The translations under genes and the position numbers were made by a program. This document shows, piece by piece, positions 35,245 through 46,379 of a stretch of 64,000 nucleotides of DNA. The notes under the pieces are model-generated. The model had not been told where the DNA came from, did not search any database, and was given only the letters and a program-made list of their open reading frames with translations. The first letter of the stretch is position 1. Every line of letters starts with the position of its first letter. The DNA is from Brachionus plicatilis (lineage: Eukaryota > Rotifera > Eurotatoria > Ploima > Brachionidae). The stretch spans positions 1-64,000 of the forward strand of contig QEOQ01000350.1 in assembly GCA_010279815.1 (NCBI GenBank). Reading direction: 5' to 3'.

Positions 35245-36082
35245 NNNNNNNNNNNNNNNNNNNNNNNNNNNNNNNNNNNNNNNNNNNNNNNNNNNNNNNN
35301 NNNNNNNNNNNNNNNNNNNNNNNNNNNNNNNNNNNNNNNNNNNNNNNNNNNNNNNNNNNNNNNNNNNNNNNNNNNNNNNNNNNNNNNNNNNNNNNNNNNN
35401 NNNNNNNNNNNNNNNNNNNNNNNNNNNNNNNNNNNNNNNNNNNNNNNNNNNNNNNNNNNNNNNNNNNNNNNNNNNNNNNNNNNNNNNNNNNNNNNNNNNN
35501 NNNNNNNNNNNNNNNNNNNNNNNNNNNNNNNNNNNNNNNNNNNNNNNNNNNNNNNNNNNNNNNNNNNNNNNNNNNNNNNNNNNNNNNNNNNNNNNNNNNN
35601 NNNNNNNNNNNNNNNNNNNNNNNNNNNNNNNNNNNNNNNNNNNNNNNNNNNNNNNNNNNNNNNNNNNNNNNNNNNNNNNNNNNNNNNNNNNNNNNNNNNN
35701 NNNNNNNNNNNNNNNNNNNNNNNNNNNNNNNNNNNNNNNNNNNNNNNNNNNNNNNNNNNNNNNNNNNNNNNNNNNNNNNNNNNNNNNNNNNNNNNNNNNN
35801 NNNNNNNNNNNNNNNNNNNNNNNNNNNNNNNNNNNNNNNNNNNNNNNNNNNNNNNNNNNNNNNNNNNNNNNNNNNNNNNNNNNNNNNNNNNNNNNNNNNN
35901 NNNNNNNNNNNNNNNNNNNNNNNNNNNNNNNNNNNNNNNNNNNNNNNNNNNNNNNNNNNNNNNNNNNNNNNNNNNNNNNNNNNNNNNNNNNNNNNNNNNN
36001 NNNNNNNNNNNNNNNNNNNNNNNNNNNNNNNNNNNNNNNNNNNNNNNNNNNNNNNNNNNNNNNNNNNNNNNNNNNNNNNNNN
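35245..36082. other. Assembly gap (838 N)
   Basis: Run of N between two AT-rich flanks. It probably hides one DUSP exon. The true gap length is unknown. Confidence 0.99.
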
Positions 36083-36128
36083 AAAAAAAATAATAATAAA
36101 TTAATTTTTATTTAAAAAAAAAAAATAG

Positions 36129-37802
36129 ATATCAATAAACGAGCTGCTAATCAGATACTCTAGCCAGGACCTTACCAGCCCAAACAAAGACCAATTGAAC
36201 ATAGTGGTCTACGACCAAAAGTCCGAGCACACCAACCAACTTGACTTGGACAATTCCTTTCCAATTTTGCTTCTCAAAAAGCTGGCCCAAAAGTACAAAT
36301 CAGTGTCGTTTTTGATCGAAGGCTTCGTGAACTTCGAGCGAATGTATCCAGAGCTGTGCGAGTCGACCAGCGGCCTCTATTTGCCCATTGTGTCGCTGGA
36401 CGCGGCGTGCAAGCCCAAGCACCTGCGGCTCAAGCACAGCCTGTCCAGCTACGTCATAGACCTCAACTCGTCGTCCAACTCGGCCGTGTCCTCGGCCTCC
36501 TCCGAGCACGAGCCCAAGCTCCAGGTGAACTACCTGGCGTCGCCGACCGAGCACCACTCGCAGCCCCACACCGAGCCCACCAAAATACTCGACTTTTTGT
36601 TCCTGGGCTCGCAGGAGAACGCGCTGAGCCGGTCCTCTCTCCACAAGCTGGGCATCACGTGCGTCCTCAACGTGAGCATCACGTGTCCCAAGGCCGACCA
36701 TGTGCTGGACGCGGACTTTTTGCGCGTGCCCATAAACGACGGCCACTCGGCCAAAATAATCTCCTACTTCGAGGTGGCCTTCAAATTTGTGGAAAAGTGC
36801 CGCAAGGCGAACAAACGGGTGCTGGTGCACTGTCTGGCGGGCATATCGCGCTCGCCAACCCTCGCCATCGCCTACCTCATGAAGCACATGAACATGAGGT
36901 CGGACGAGGCGTTCAAGTTCGTCAAGGACAAACGGGCCACCATATCGCCCAACTTCAACTTTCTGGGCCAGTTGTACGACTACGAAAAGCAGTTGATCCG
37001 CGCCGGCCTCCTCCAGGACGCCGAGCCCGGCCCGTCCGCCGACACAAGCGGCCATGCGCACACCATTCTCTTTGCCAGCTCCAGAAAAAAGCTTGTCTAC
37101 GACTTTGCGGACAAAAACTTCGTGCTGAACAGGCCCGGCACGCTCACAGTCCACAATCTCCACTCGCCCTCCACCGCCTTCTCCAACTTCAGCCTCAACT
37201 CGCCAATAGTGGAAAAACAAACGCTGGCCAAGTCGTTCACATTCAGCTCGATGGCGGACATGGGCCAGACAAGCGGCAAAACAAGTGTGGTGATGAGGCG
37301 GCCGACCAACTTGTCGCTGGTGGACAGCAGCGCCGCCAACCGGCTCAAGCGGCCCAGCTCCATTCTGCTGGACGCCGCCTTTGGCAAGAAAGTAGAGCCC
37401 GGTCCCGAGCTGACTGAGCTGAAGGCGCAGACCGAGTGCAACAAGAAAAAACTCAAGTTGGGCGACCAGCAGAGCTGTGTGGGCGAGAGTGGCAACAGGT
37501 CGAGTGTGGTGTCCAGTCCGCTGGGAAGCTATGGCGGCGCGTGGAATGTCCACTTGGGCACCAAGTTGAACAATGACATGAACATAAAGTCAAATGAGCT
37601 GAAGAGGATGTTTTTGTCTAGCGAAAACCTGAGGGACGAGCAGAGCAAGAGCAGGGAAGAGGCCATGGGTGAAGAGGCTCATGGGGAAAATAATGAGAAC
37701 AGCTTGATTTTGCTGAATGCCAACAAGTCAAATTCGTCGTCGTCTTCGTCGAACAAAAACTCGCTGCATGGCAGCACTGAGACCATGATCGAGGTCCTCT
37801 GA
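36129..37802 (+). CDS. Dual-specificity MAP-kinase phosphatase, DUSP8/DUSP16 type (3' exon)
   Basis: A 558-codon terminal exon that follows a TAG acceptor in phase 0. It starts inside the rhodanese/CH2 domain (ISINELLIRYSS...LNIVVYDQKS, matching KVLITELIQHSA...KVVVYDQSS of DUSP16). The linker follows, then the catalytic domain: TKILDFLFLGSQENALS, LNVSITCPK, FLRVPINDGHS and the signature VHCLAGISRSPTLAIAY with the catalytic Cys coded at 36831-36833, then PNFNFLGQLYDYEK. These phosphatases dephosphorylate JNK and p38. The long C-terminal tail is disordered and ends with a Ser run and STETMIEVL, comparable with SMEIIEVS at the DUSP16 end. Composition is very GC-rich, especially at third codon positions, unlike every other exon here, so long open frames also occur on other frames of this stretch. 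Confidence 0.92.
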   Translation: MSINELLIRYSSQDLTSPNKDQLNIVVYDQKSEHTNQLDLDNSFPILLLKKLAQKYKSVSFLIEGFVNFERMYPELCESTSGLYLPIVSLDAACKPKHLRLKHSLSSYVIDLNSSSNSAVSSASSEHEPKLQVNYLASPTEHHSQPHTEPTKILDFLFLGSQENALSRSSLHKLGITCVLNVSITCPKADHVLDADFLRVPINDGHSAKIISYFEVAFKFVEKCRKANKRVLVHCLAGISRSPTLAIAYLMKHMNMRSDEAFKFVKDKRATISPNFNFLGQLYDYEKQLIRAGLLQDAEPGPSADTSGHAHTILFASSRKKLVYDFADKNFVLNRPGTLTVHNLHSPSTAFSNFSLNSPIVEKQTLAKSFTFSSMADMGQTSGKTSVVMRRPTNLSLVDSSAANRLKRPSSILLDAAFGKKVEPGPELTELKAQTECNKKKLKLGDQQSCVGESGNRSSVVSSPLGSYGGAWNVHLGTKLNNDMNIKSNELKRMFLSSENLRDEQSKSREEAMGEEAHGENNENSLILLNANKSNSSSSSSNKNSLHGSTETMIEVL

Positions 37803-38353
37803 CCACTCGATCACTCACTCGTTCACTCCACACATCCAGTCGATGTCTATTCAGGGATTTAGCTAAGGTGTTAAACGCGTTCTATCAAAAAATGTACAAT
37901 TAATTGTAATTAAGTTAATGAACAAGTGACTTGTTTTTCTTCTTTTTTTTTTTTTTTGGTATTATTCTATCCAGAAAATTTTGATGGAAGTTTGTTTGTT
38001 GTTTTGTTTTTTTATTATTTTTGTCAATTTGAATTGAATAAATTTTAGCATTTTTTGTTGTTGTTGAGATGTTTTGGATTTTGTTTTGGAAAATTTGGTA
38101 ATCTTGTTTACCATGCCGTGGCATGTCATGGCTCTCAATATGTCAAAATTTTAAATAAAATTATTTTCACAATTTTTTGTGATTTTTTTTCTCATTCTGA
38201 TTTTAGAGATTTAAAATAGAGAATAATTTTTATTATGGGAAAATTAAATTAAAAAAAAAACATTTTCTTTTCTATGATAATTATCGAAATTTTAAAGTCT
38301 GAAAATTAAAAAAATTATTTTTATTTAAATTAAATTTTTACGCTGATTAAATT

Positions 38354-39002
38354 AGCTGTCTTAAACTTATCTATGATTTTCTTAGTGGTATATATATTAT
38401 CTTAATCAGTTTAAAATATCTTAAATTATTTAAGATATCTTACTATCTTATAATTTGTCTTATATATTTTTAATTATCTTATAAGTAATAAAAAGTCTTA
38501 AATATAGTAAAAAAATCTTAAATTAATTAAATAAAATTTTATTTATTTGAATTTAAAATTGTATACAAAAATTAATTAATTTATTAAGTAATTTAATTTA
38601 ATTTATCTTTAATTTCATAAGTAATTTAATTATCGTGGTGAATTAATGCTCTTTTAGCATGGATGATGCGATAAGGACCTTTTTAACAACAATAGATGCC
38701 TCTGATTCAGACTTTTCAGTTTCCAAACTTGGATTCATATCAAATTCATCGTTCGAAACACAATAGTTGCGAATCATTTTTATTTTATTTTCATTTATTT
38801 TTAATTTTTAAATATATTGCAAAGTTTAAACATAATTTTTATAGTTATATAAGCTAAATTTAAAAAAATTAAGATTTTTTAAATATATATAAGATATTTT
38901 AAACGGACTAAGACATTATGTAGTTTTTAAGACGAATTAAATTATGTAAGATAGTATATTGTTTTTTTTAAGATAATTTAAAAATATGATTTCGATTTAT
39001 TC
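38354..39002. mobile_element. 649-bp insertion with 9-bp flanking repeat, foldback-like
   Basis: It splits the tandem repeat and is bordered by the direct repeat GATTAAATT (38345-38353 and 39003-39011). Its left part is rich in TCTTA/ATCTTA units and its right part in the complementary TAAGA units, so the two sides can fold on each other. The middle holds a 44-codon frame on the minus strand. A 9-bp duplication and arms of short repeats recall Foldback/Mutator-type elements. Part of the 9-bp repeat would also be expected from the tandem unit itself, so the boundary is approximate. Confidence 0.6.
38643..38777 (-). CDS. Small ORF inside the 649-bp insertion
   Basis: Forty-four codons from ATG to TAA: MIRNYCVSNDEFDMNPSLET, then a Ser/Glu/Lys segment and VVKKVLIASS before the stop. 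Its base composition is coding-like (about twice the GC of the flanks). I do not recognise the peptide. It may be a captured host exon or a remnant of the element's own gene; no promoter or splice evidence supports expression. Confidence 0.35.
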   Translation of the reverse strand: MIRNYCVSNDEFDMNPSLETEKSESEASIVVKKVLIASSMLKEH

Positions 39003-39378
39003 GATTAAATTCATCTAGCTGTTTTGGATTTTGTTTTTGAAATTTTGGTAAACTTGTTTATCTTGCCTCAATATTACGGCTCAATGTGTCAAAATTTTAA
39101 ATAAAATTATTCACAATTTTTTGAGCTTTTTTTTCTCATTCTGATTTTAGAAATTTAAAATAGAGAATAATTTTTATTATGGGAAAATTAACTTATAAGA
39201 AAAAAAAATTCTTTTCAATGATAATTTTCAAAATTTTAGAGTCTAAAAAGGATTAAAAAAATATTTTTTTTTTTATTAAATTTTATGGTGATTAAATTTA
39301 TCTAGCTGTTTTGGATTTTGTTTTGACAAATTTGGTAATCTTGTTTACCTTGCCGTGTCATGGCTCAATTAAATGCAC

Positions 39379-41292
39379 AAATAAATTGTTTAGGTTACAG
39401 ATAAAATATTATTTTAAAAAAGAATTGTGGTACTAAAAACAAGGCAAAAGACTGGTAATTAAAGAATATAATTTAAAATTAAAAACAAGATTTTGTACAT
39501 TAAAAGATATTTTTATTATGTCAAAATTTTAAGTTGATTTTAGACGGACTTAAATTATGGCTTGAATTAATTGATTAAAAAAAATATTTTTTCTTCAATG
39601 GCGATTATCAAAATCTAGATAAACTTTCTTATAAATTTTTTTGTATTTTTTTAGCCTTAAATAAAAGAAGATAATAATAATAGAGTAAAAAATAAAATAT
39701 TTAATTTTTATAAATATATCATTGGTTTGGACGGCTCGTTAAAAATTCCAAATTTCAACAAAAAAGGATAAAGTTTTAAGGTAACATTTGGTAAAATTTA
39801 AATTGTTAGACTAATGATTTCTTGATTTAAATGAATTGAAACAATTTCAAAAATTTTGCTCTATTCACTTTAATCAAATTAATTCAATAAATTTTTTATT
39901 CGAGTTTCTTGTGTTTTTTCTCCGCTTAACTTTTTTAATTTGTGTTTTTTTCGGAAAGTAAATACAAAGTTTTATATCATTCTTGTTTAAATTCAATGCC
40001 AACAAAACTCAATTTAATTTTGACTTAAATAACCGATTTAATTGATTTGTTCCAGAATGTAATATTTTCATTTAATTCAAATAAAAAATATCAATTCATT
40101 TTTTTAAATTTTATTATAGCAAGAAAATTAGTCATTCAATATTAAATAAATTTTTTTTTCTGATAAACAGTCTAAGTAAATTAGTGTTTTTTTTTTTCCT
40201 TTTTGATCATTAATACGAGTTTTTTGTATGAATAAAAAGCTGTAATTAATAGAGGATCTGATATCTGGATTTTATTAAACTTAACCAAAAATTCATAAAA
40301 TATTTTAGAATTTCCTTTAAGATTTCAAAGTTAGTTTTTATCATGGTACATATAATTATTCACTATAAACTGCTCTGAAAATTTCTAAATTTAAAAATGA
40401 AAGAAAATTCAACAACAAAAATCTTTAAAATCATAAAATTTTAAAGAAGAAATAATAAACATTTTTTTGATTTTTTTATTTGATTTTATTTTCTTATATT
40501 TTAGATAAAGATTTGTTAAATTTTTTTTTTAATTCAATAAATAAAGACACTAATACCAGTTTATCTGAAAATCGACAAACTTGATAAAATTTTATTTTAT
40601 TTATTTGATTTAATTACCTCGAAAATATTTATTAAGTTGTCAAAGATTTTTGTTGAGATTGTTTTTCTATTTACAATTTAACCATGTTACCTGTAATTTT
40701 TAAGACAGCTAATTAGCAAAAACAATAAACTGAAAGCTTAAAAAAGGATTTTTTCTATTCTTTTAAAAATTGAAAATCAACCACTTAATTTTAATTTTTA
40801 AAATCGTTTAAAAATTTTTTACAGTTGACTGATGAAAACAAATTTTTTTTCACATTCTAAGTATTCTTCATTTTATTCCATGTTTTAAATAATAAAAAAA
40901 AAAACTCCCCAATATTTTAAAATCATTTAATAAAAACCTTTTTTTCGCATTTTTCAATCAAAAAATATCAATCTACTATTAATACCATTAATAATTGTTC
41001 TCTAAATCTAATTTTTATTTAGTCTTTGGATTTTTAAGATTTTATTTTTACTTTTGAATCATTTTTTTGAAATGACTCACATTTCATGAATCAGTAAAAA
41101 GATAAATCGATTTTATTTAATTAATAATTAAAAATTTAATTTTTCATCTATGCCCGAATGATTTAAGCAGGCTGAAAAATAAGTAAGCAAAAAAGGTTGT
41201 CAAAAAAAAAATAAATATAAAATATTTTACAAATGAGTAATGTTCATTTTTACACATTAAATCTATGATGAATATAAGCTTTAAAAAAAATC
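39379..41292. other. Intergenic, no gene recognised
   Basis: Very AT-rich with long T and A runs. No repeat family or coding frame was recognised. Confidence 0.5.
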
Positions 41293-41931
41293 TCACAATG
41301 ATTTTTTCGGCTTTTGTCTTTGAATTTTGTCAATTTGGTCCTGTTGATTTTTGCTCAAAATTCTGGAAACATGAATTGGTATAGGGACAATAATTTTACT
41401 CTCCAATTTTTCATTAAATTTATTTGAATCGGAGCTCGATTTAGACTTATGGAGGCTCTTAAAGTAGCCAGTTTTGATGCGCTTCCACTTTGCCCGTCTG
41501 TTTTGAAACCAAATTTTGACTTGTATTTCGCTCAAGTTTAGCAGCTTGGCAATTTCCGATCTCTCATTGAGAGACAAGTATTTTTTAGCAAGGAATTCTT
41601 TTTCAAGTTCAATCAATTGAGTGCTGGTAAATGCTGTTCGTTTTCGTCGAGATTTTTCAGCACAGGTTGAATTGAGCTCTTCAACTGCTTCATCATTGTC
41701 AGTACTGGAATCGAGCTCAGGAGTGGATTTTTTTGAATTGTCCAATTGACCAAATCTTTCTGTTTGTTTTGAATTTAGAGCAAAACTGAACAAATTCGAC
41801 GCGCTTAAAATACCCGGATACAAATTGAATACACAAAATTGGTTGAATAATGATGAGTTGTATTTATCTGAATTGTTTAGGATTTTATCTATCAAAAAAT
41901 TGCTCCCGTTACACTGAATTTCTTTCTCCAT
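41293..41931 (-). CDS. GBX: GBX/unplugged homeobox transcription factor
   Basis: A 212-residue protein in one exon. The homeodomain (about residues 94-153) begins [19 protein letters not shown], continues [20 protein letters not shown] and ends [46 protein letters not shown] followed by K.G is the GBX signature. The segment after it, [12 protein letters not shown], corresponds to the GBX-specific K.VVPIPVHVSR motif, which makes the assignment strong. The N-terminus has FLIDKIL, comparable to the eh1-like FSIDSLI motif of GBX repressors. GBX marks the anterior hindbrain and sensory regions in bilaterians. Unlike the usual two-exon GBX gene, no intron interrupts the coding region, and the protein is short. 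Confidence 0.9.
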   Translation of the reverse strand: MEKEIQCNGSNFLIDKILNNSDKYNSSLFNQFCVFNLYPGILSASNLFSFALNSKQTERFGQLDNSKKSTPELDSSTDNDEAVEELNSTCAEKSRRKRTAFTSTQLIELEKEFLAKKYLSLNERSEIAKLLNLSEIQVKIWFQNRRAKWKRIKTGYFKSLHKSKSSSDSNKFNEKLESKIIVPIPIHVSRILSKNQQDQIDKIQRQKPKKSL

Positions 41932-43574
41932 TTCTGTAAATTTTGAAAATAAAATTTTATTTTTAAATTTTGATAAACTGTGCTACACGGTGGTAATTAT
42001 CCTGAATTAAGAACTAATTAAATTTTAAAATTGTCCTTTTTTTTAACTTTCTTTTGTAAATGATGCTGGTTTTCATTTAAAAAATATTTCACTTGGACTA
42101 ATTTGGCTCTGGGATTGTTCTTTATGGGCGGTTTTTAAAGATTAAATTTCAAAATATTTATCAAGTTTTTTGAATGTAATTTAATTTATTAGTTTTTGGT
42201 TTTGAAATTGGCATTTAATTAATAAAAAAATAGAGAAAAAATCACGAATTCATTGAGATTCGTTTTAAAGAAAATAAAAAATTTTCCAACCAATTCTTTA
42301 TTAACTTCAAAGATCGATTTTAAGAGCAATAAATAAACTTTTCACTGCTAGTTTATGCTTCTTATAAACTAAAGGTGTTTTAATATTTTTTTTGTTCTAA
42401 TAATAAAATCAAATGTTTTCGAGGTACCAATTTTTTATTAGCAGAAGCAATAAAAAAGATTAGGTGGATAATTTGAAAAAAGTCACACAATATGTTTTTA
42501 ATGCTAAACGTATTAAATTACTGATATGTTTGTTTAATATTTTTTCTAAGAAATCTTAAATATCCTTCGCAGTCTATTCTTAAATAAAGTCAACTTTAAT
42601 CTTTTAAGTCGAAGTAGTTAATTATTTGAAAAATTTAAAAATTTTTGATTAATTTTTGTCAAATAATCTAGTATTTAAGTTTTGACAAAACAATTCAAAC
42701 AATTTTAAGTCGTTGATTGATCAATTGTTAAAATCATTAAGTTTGAATTATAATCTGGAATGCTTTGATCTATTAAAATTCATAAATAAAAAAAATTGTT
42801 ATAAATATAAAATTTTAATAAATTATTTTGAAATTGATTTTTTAAAAAGATTTTTCAAAAAAATTAACTAAATTCAATCAATTCAGACTTTGACGCTTTA
42901 TTGAATATAAAACATGTTTTTTTTATTAATGTCACTCAAAATTTTTTAATTAAATAGGAAAAAATTTATTAAATTTTGTTATTGATCTTTTATTTTTTGC
43001 TTTTAGTCTAAAGTTTACAAACAATTTTAAGTAATAAAATGAATTAATTAAATTTTATATTTGATATTAATTTTGAAAAATAATCACTATTTAAAAAAAT
43101 TCATGAAAATTTTACTTTTATTTATATAGTGATTAAAAGGAAGAAAAAAAAATCTTTTAAATAGATAAAATATTTGACAAAATTCCAAAAATTTTGCTTT
43201 AGCATATCGAAATATTGACTTGGTGATAACAAAAATTTAGCATGAAAAATCATTATTAAAATTATTTTAAATATGCAATTTTAAAGACAAATTTTTTCTC
43301 TCTAATAAAATAATTTTGCCTGAACAGCTCATTGAATTTTGTTAATATTTTTCAGATTTTTAAATAAACATAAAATTTAACAATTTTAAATTTTATTTTG
43401 AAGACCAGGCAAAGACCGGTTCAACAATAAAATCAAATAATATTTAAAATTTAGTTTAAAGTAAAAAAATTATCATTTAAATTTAATTTATTAATTTTTT
43501 AGAAAATTTGAAAAAAAAATAGACTTTAAGCTGGAAATGATCATTTAATTAAATAGAAGGACCAAAATTTAAAA
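41932..43574. other. Intergenic between divergent GBX and CRK genes
   Basis: AT-rich with no recognised gene or repeat. It should hold both promoters; no conserved block is obvious by eye. Confidence 0.45.
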
Positions 43575-44770
43575 ATGTCACAAGACCCCCTTACAGCTTG
43601 CTCTAATGAAAATGGTTTTACCTTTGATCCTAATGATGAAGTTAGGTGGGTAGCTTAAATTAAATTAGAAAAAAAAACTAATTTTTTTGAAAGCTATTAC
43701 TACGGTGATTTGAGCCGTGATGAAGTAAAAACTGTTCTGGATGAGGCATCTATAGGAACTTTTTTGATTCGAGATAGCACTAAAGACATAGACCAAAAAG
43801 TTTTGTGTGTAAAGTAAACTTTAAAAAAAACTTTACTTCAAAAATTTTCTAAAAAAATTTCAATTCAGAGAAGGCCCAAAATCTATCAATAGTTATAAAA
43901 TAATTCATCGTTGCACCGATGACCATAAAATCCAAAAAGACTCACATGTATTTTATATATATGGAAAAGAAGATTGCTTATTTTCAAGTATACCAAGCAT
44001 TCTTGAGTTCTATTCCAATCATTACCTTAATCAAAGCCCGCTGATTAAACCGGTAAAACTATATTTTAGAAAAAATCATAAAAGTCTTAAATCAAATATT
44101 TTAAGGCATTTTATCACAAGAAATGCATCGCTATGTACGACTTTACTGAAAATGGGGTAATATGTTAGAGTACCATAAGGCAGTTTCATTAAGACTTTAT
44201 TTTAGGATCCAAATGAGGATTTGTATTTTAAAAAAGACGAAATTCTTAGCATCATTGAGTATACTCAGGGCGAAAATTGGTGGAAGGCATCGAACGAAAG
44301 TGGAAAAGTTGGTCTTGTTCCAGTGCCACTGATCAGAAGACTAAAACCAGTAAATAAAATTATTTAAAAAAAAAACTTAAAATCTATAATTTTTATGAAA
44401 TCAGAATGAATGGCCAGATATAAAAAATAGAATTGTGTCAAGTAAATTGGAAGTCAATCAACCTATAATTCATAGTCAAAAAAATTCCACTGATGAAGAA
44501 AGCAACTATAGTAACGAAAAAGTATTGTTGAATACTTTTTTTTAAACAATTATTTAATTTTTGATCAAGAATGAAAAATGTCCTTTTGATGCTCGAGTCA
44601 TTGAAGACTATACCCCATCTCCTTATGAGCACTCGTGTATTAGCCTCAAAAAAGGACAAATTGTTACTGTTCTAGAGATGAGATCAATGGGTAAATGGTT
44701 CGGTCAAAATCAATCCGACGGAAATAAGGGTCTTTTTCCATTCAATAGAGTGGAAATAATTGATGATTAA
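43575..44770 (+). CDS. CRK: CRK/CRKL adaptor protein (SH2-SH3-SH3)
   Basis: Seven exons (43575-43645, 43694-43813, 43869-44052, 44106-44156, 44206-44349, 44405-44521, 44570-44770) total 888 bp, i.e. 295 residues (human CRK-II 304). The SH2 domain starts YYYGDLSRDEVKTVL, has the phosphotyrosine-binding Arg in GTFLIRDS, and ends LEFYSNHYLNQSPLIKP. The first SH3 has AMYDFTENGDPNEDLYFKK, WWKAS and GLVPVPLI. The second, divergent SH3 has ARVIEDYTPSPYEHSCISLK, GKWFGQ and GLFPFNRVEIID, the typical CRK C-terminal SH3. The linker keeps acidic/Ser residues but no clear regulatory YxxP motif was seen. CRK links tyrosine-phosphorylated docking proteins to C3G and DOCK180. Introns are all about 50 bp. Confidence 0.93.
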
Positions 44771-45082
44771 TTTAGAAAATTTTGTTTACATTTTTAATCA
44801 AATTTTTTTATAACAATTTAAATAAATTTTCTTTTATAATCTTGATTTATTTCTAATTAATTACTTGAAAAAAAAATATCATTTTTAGGCTTAATTTTTA
44901 CATTGCTTTGATTATCAAAATATTTATTACCTTTTTCTCATTTGAATAGGTTGTTAAACTAGAAAATTTAATAATTTGAAATATTTAAATTTTTTATTAT
45001 TTTTCTCTAAATTCTTTCATTTATGAATACTAAATTTAAAAGAAAAAATTAACATCGCATTGAAAAATACACTTTATTTTAG

Positions 45083-45145
45083 GTGCATCTGAACGCAAAA
45101 CAACTAACAAAAACTACGCAGCTGTCTATGACGCTAGTATCAAGT
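45083..45145 (+). other. Possible orphan exon
   Basis: A T-rich tract ending in AG (45081-45082) precedes about 60 bp of coding-like sequence (frame: GASERKTTNKNYAAVYDASI, then K), followed by GTGTGTAAAG which could be a donor. I cannot connect it in frame to CRK (which has already ended) or to the lectin gene. It could be an alternative terminal exon, an untranslated exon or a fragment of a lost gene. Confidence 0.25.
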
Positions 45146-45384
45146 GTGTAAAGCTCTTAAAAAAATTTTTTAATATTTTCAAAAATATTTTTAACTGCTG
45201 ATTTCGTGAACAGATTTAGTAGTAGAATATTAATTTAAAGAAAAAATAAAACCTTAAAAAGGAACTATAAAAAATTTGTCATCGATAATTTAATAAAAAT
45301 AAAAAGCCAACAAAAAAAAGTTATAAAATGATTTATTGTTATTTTGAAAAATATTTATTTCTATAAAAAGTAGTCTGTGAAAGA

Positions 45385-46379
45385 ATGCTTTTTAATCTTT
45401 TTTTCTTGACTGTCATCGGTATATTGCCGATTTACAGTAGCAGCAAGCAAGAAGTTGTATTTACAGCACACAGTACCTACAAAGAAATAGAATCATTTAA
45501 TTTGCTTGACGATTTAGAAATTCACAATGAATTGCCGCTCATTTCATGCTTATTCAAATGCATTTTTTCTGAAAGATGTTCCAAAGTATTCTACAATGAA
45601 TCCCGCTCATGTTTTCTAATATTAGATTCAGACAAAAAATCCAAAGCAAATAGAACAAATTTTATTCTTTATTTAAAAAAAAGTATTTTAATAAAATTTT
45701 TTTTTGTTTATTTAAATAAATTTTTAAAGGTAACAATTTAATTTTAAACGAATCGACACCGACAAATTCAAAACAGGAAAACGCGCTTAAAGAAGAGAAT
45801 AAATCCGATAATTGGGAAAATGATTACATGGACCCAAATACAAAAGAGAGTGTACAAAGCTCAGAGGAAATGGAGGAGAAGCCACCAGCGGACTTGCATT
45901 CGGCAGAAATTGACTACATATGCACAGATGAAGGCTGTAAGTGTTTAGATCAGTCCAAAATTTATGCCAAATCTCTGTCTGAATGTGTCAAATGTCGAGA
46001 GGGCTGGAAAAAATATAAAAATGTATGTTATTTGGAAACAACACTTTTATTGAACTGGACAGACTATCAATTATATTGTGAGTCATTGGACTCTTCTTTA
46101 GTAATTCTAGATGATAGGGAAAAGTTTGAATATTTCCAGGAAATTGCGATAAAATTTGCTTCCATTACCGGATACCTACGAACATGGGTTGGAGCTGTTT
46201 ACAATTCAACTTACAATTACAAGTGGCTCAATGGACAAGCAATGGATATGTCATTTTTCAGCACGGTTAATAACAAAAATTTTAACAATTGTGTAGCTTA
46301 CTTTACGATTCCTAATTGTTTGCTACAGACTTTAGTTTGTTGGACTCGGTCACATGGAATATGTGAGTATCAATTGTAG
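45385..46379 (+). CDS. Secreted PAN/apple plus C-type-lectin-domain protein
   Basis: Exons 45385-45682 and 45730-46379 are joined over a 47-bp intron (phase 1), giving 315 residues. The signal peptide is MLFNLFFLTVIGILPIYSSS. A PAN/apple-like module follows, with the cysteine pattern ISCLFKCIFSERCSKVFY..SRSCFLI. An acidic linker follows (about residues 110-170), then a Cys-rich stretch (CTDEGCKCLDQ...CVKC) and a C-type lectin fold: GWKKYKNVCYLE, W(T)DYQLYCESLDSSLVIL, WVGAVYNSTYNYKWLNGQ and NNCVAYF...CWTRSHGICEY. The EPN/QPD and WND calcium/sugar motifs are absent, so carbohydrate binding is doubtful. No membrane segment after the signal peptide was seen. The specific role is unknown. Confidence 0.8.

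Larger units (their letters stand above)
38071..39378. repeat. ~287-bp tandem repeat behind the DUSP gene, interrupted
   Basis: Unit A begins GTTTTGGATTTTGTTTTGGA at 38071, unit B begins at 39021, and a shortened unit C begins at 39308 (about 70 bp). B to C spacing is 287 bp, and A has the same length once the insertion at 38354-39002 is removed. Shared parts include CTTGTTTACC.TGCC, GTGTCAAAATTTTAAATAAAATTAT (with AATAAA), CTCATTCTGATTTTAGA and TTTTTATTATGGGAAAATTAA. Unit A carries the only clear polyadenylation hexamer of the DUSP transcript (near 38154), so the repeat probably duplicates its 3' UTR end. Confidence 0.85.

Noticed and set aside
36300..37553. A 417-codon frame on the minus strand and a 353-codon frame in another plus frame over the DUSP exon
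   Set aside because: They are by-products of the GC-rich composition, which removes stop codons in all frames. The translations are low-complexity (R, A, G, H rich) with no domain, while the DUSP frame is clearly conserved.
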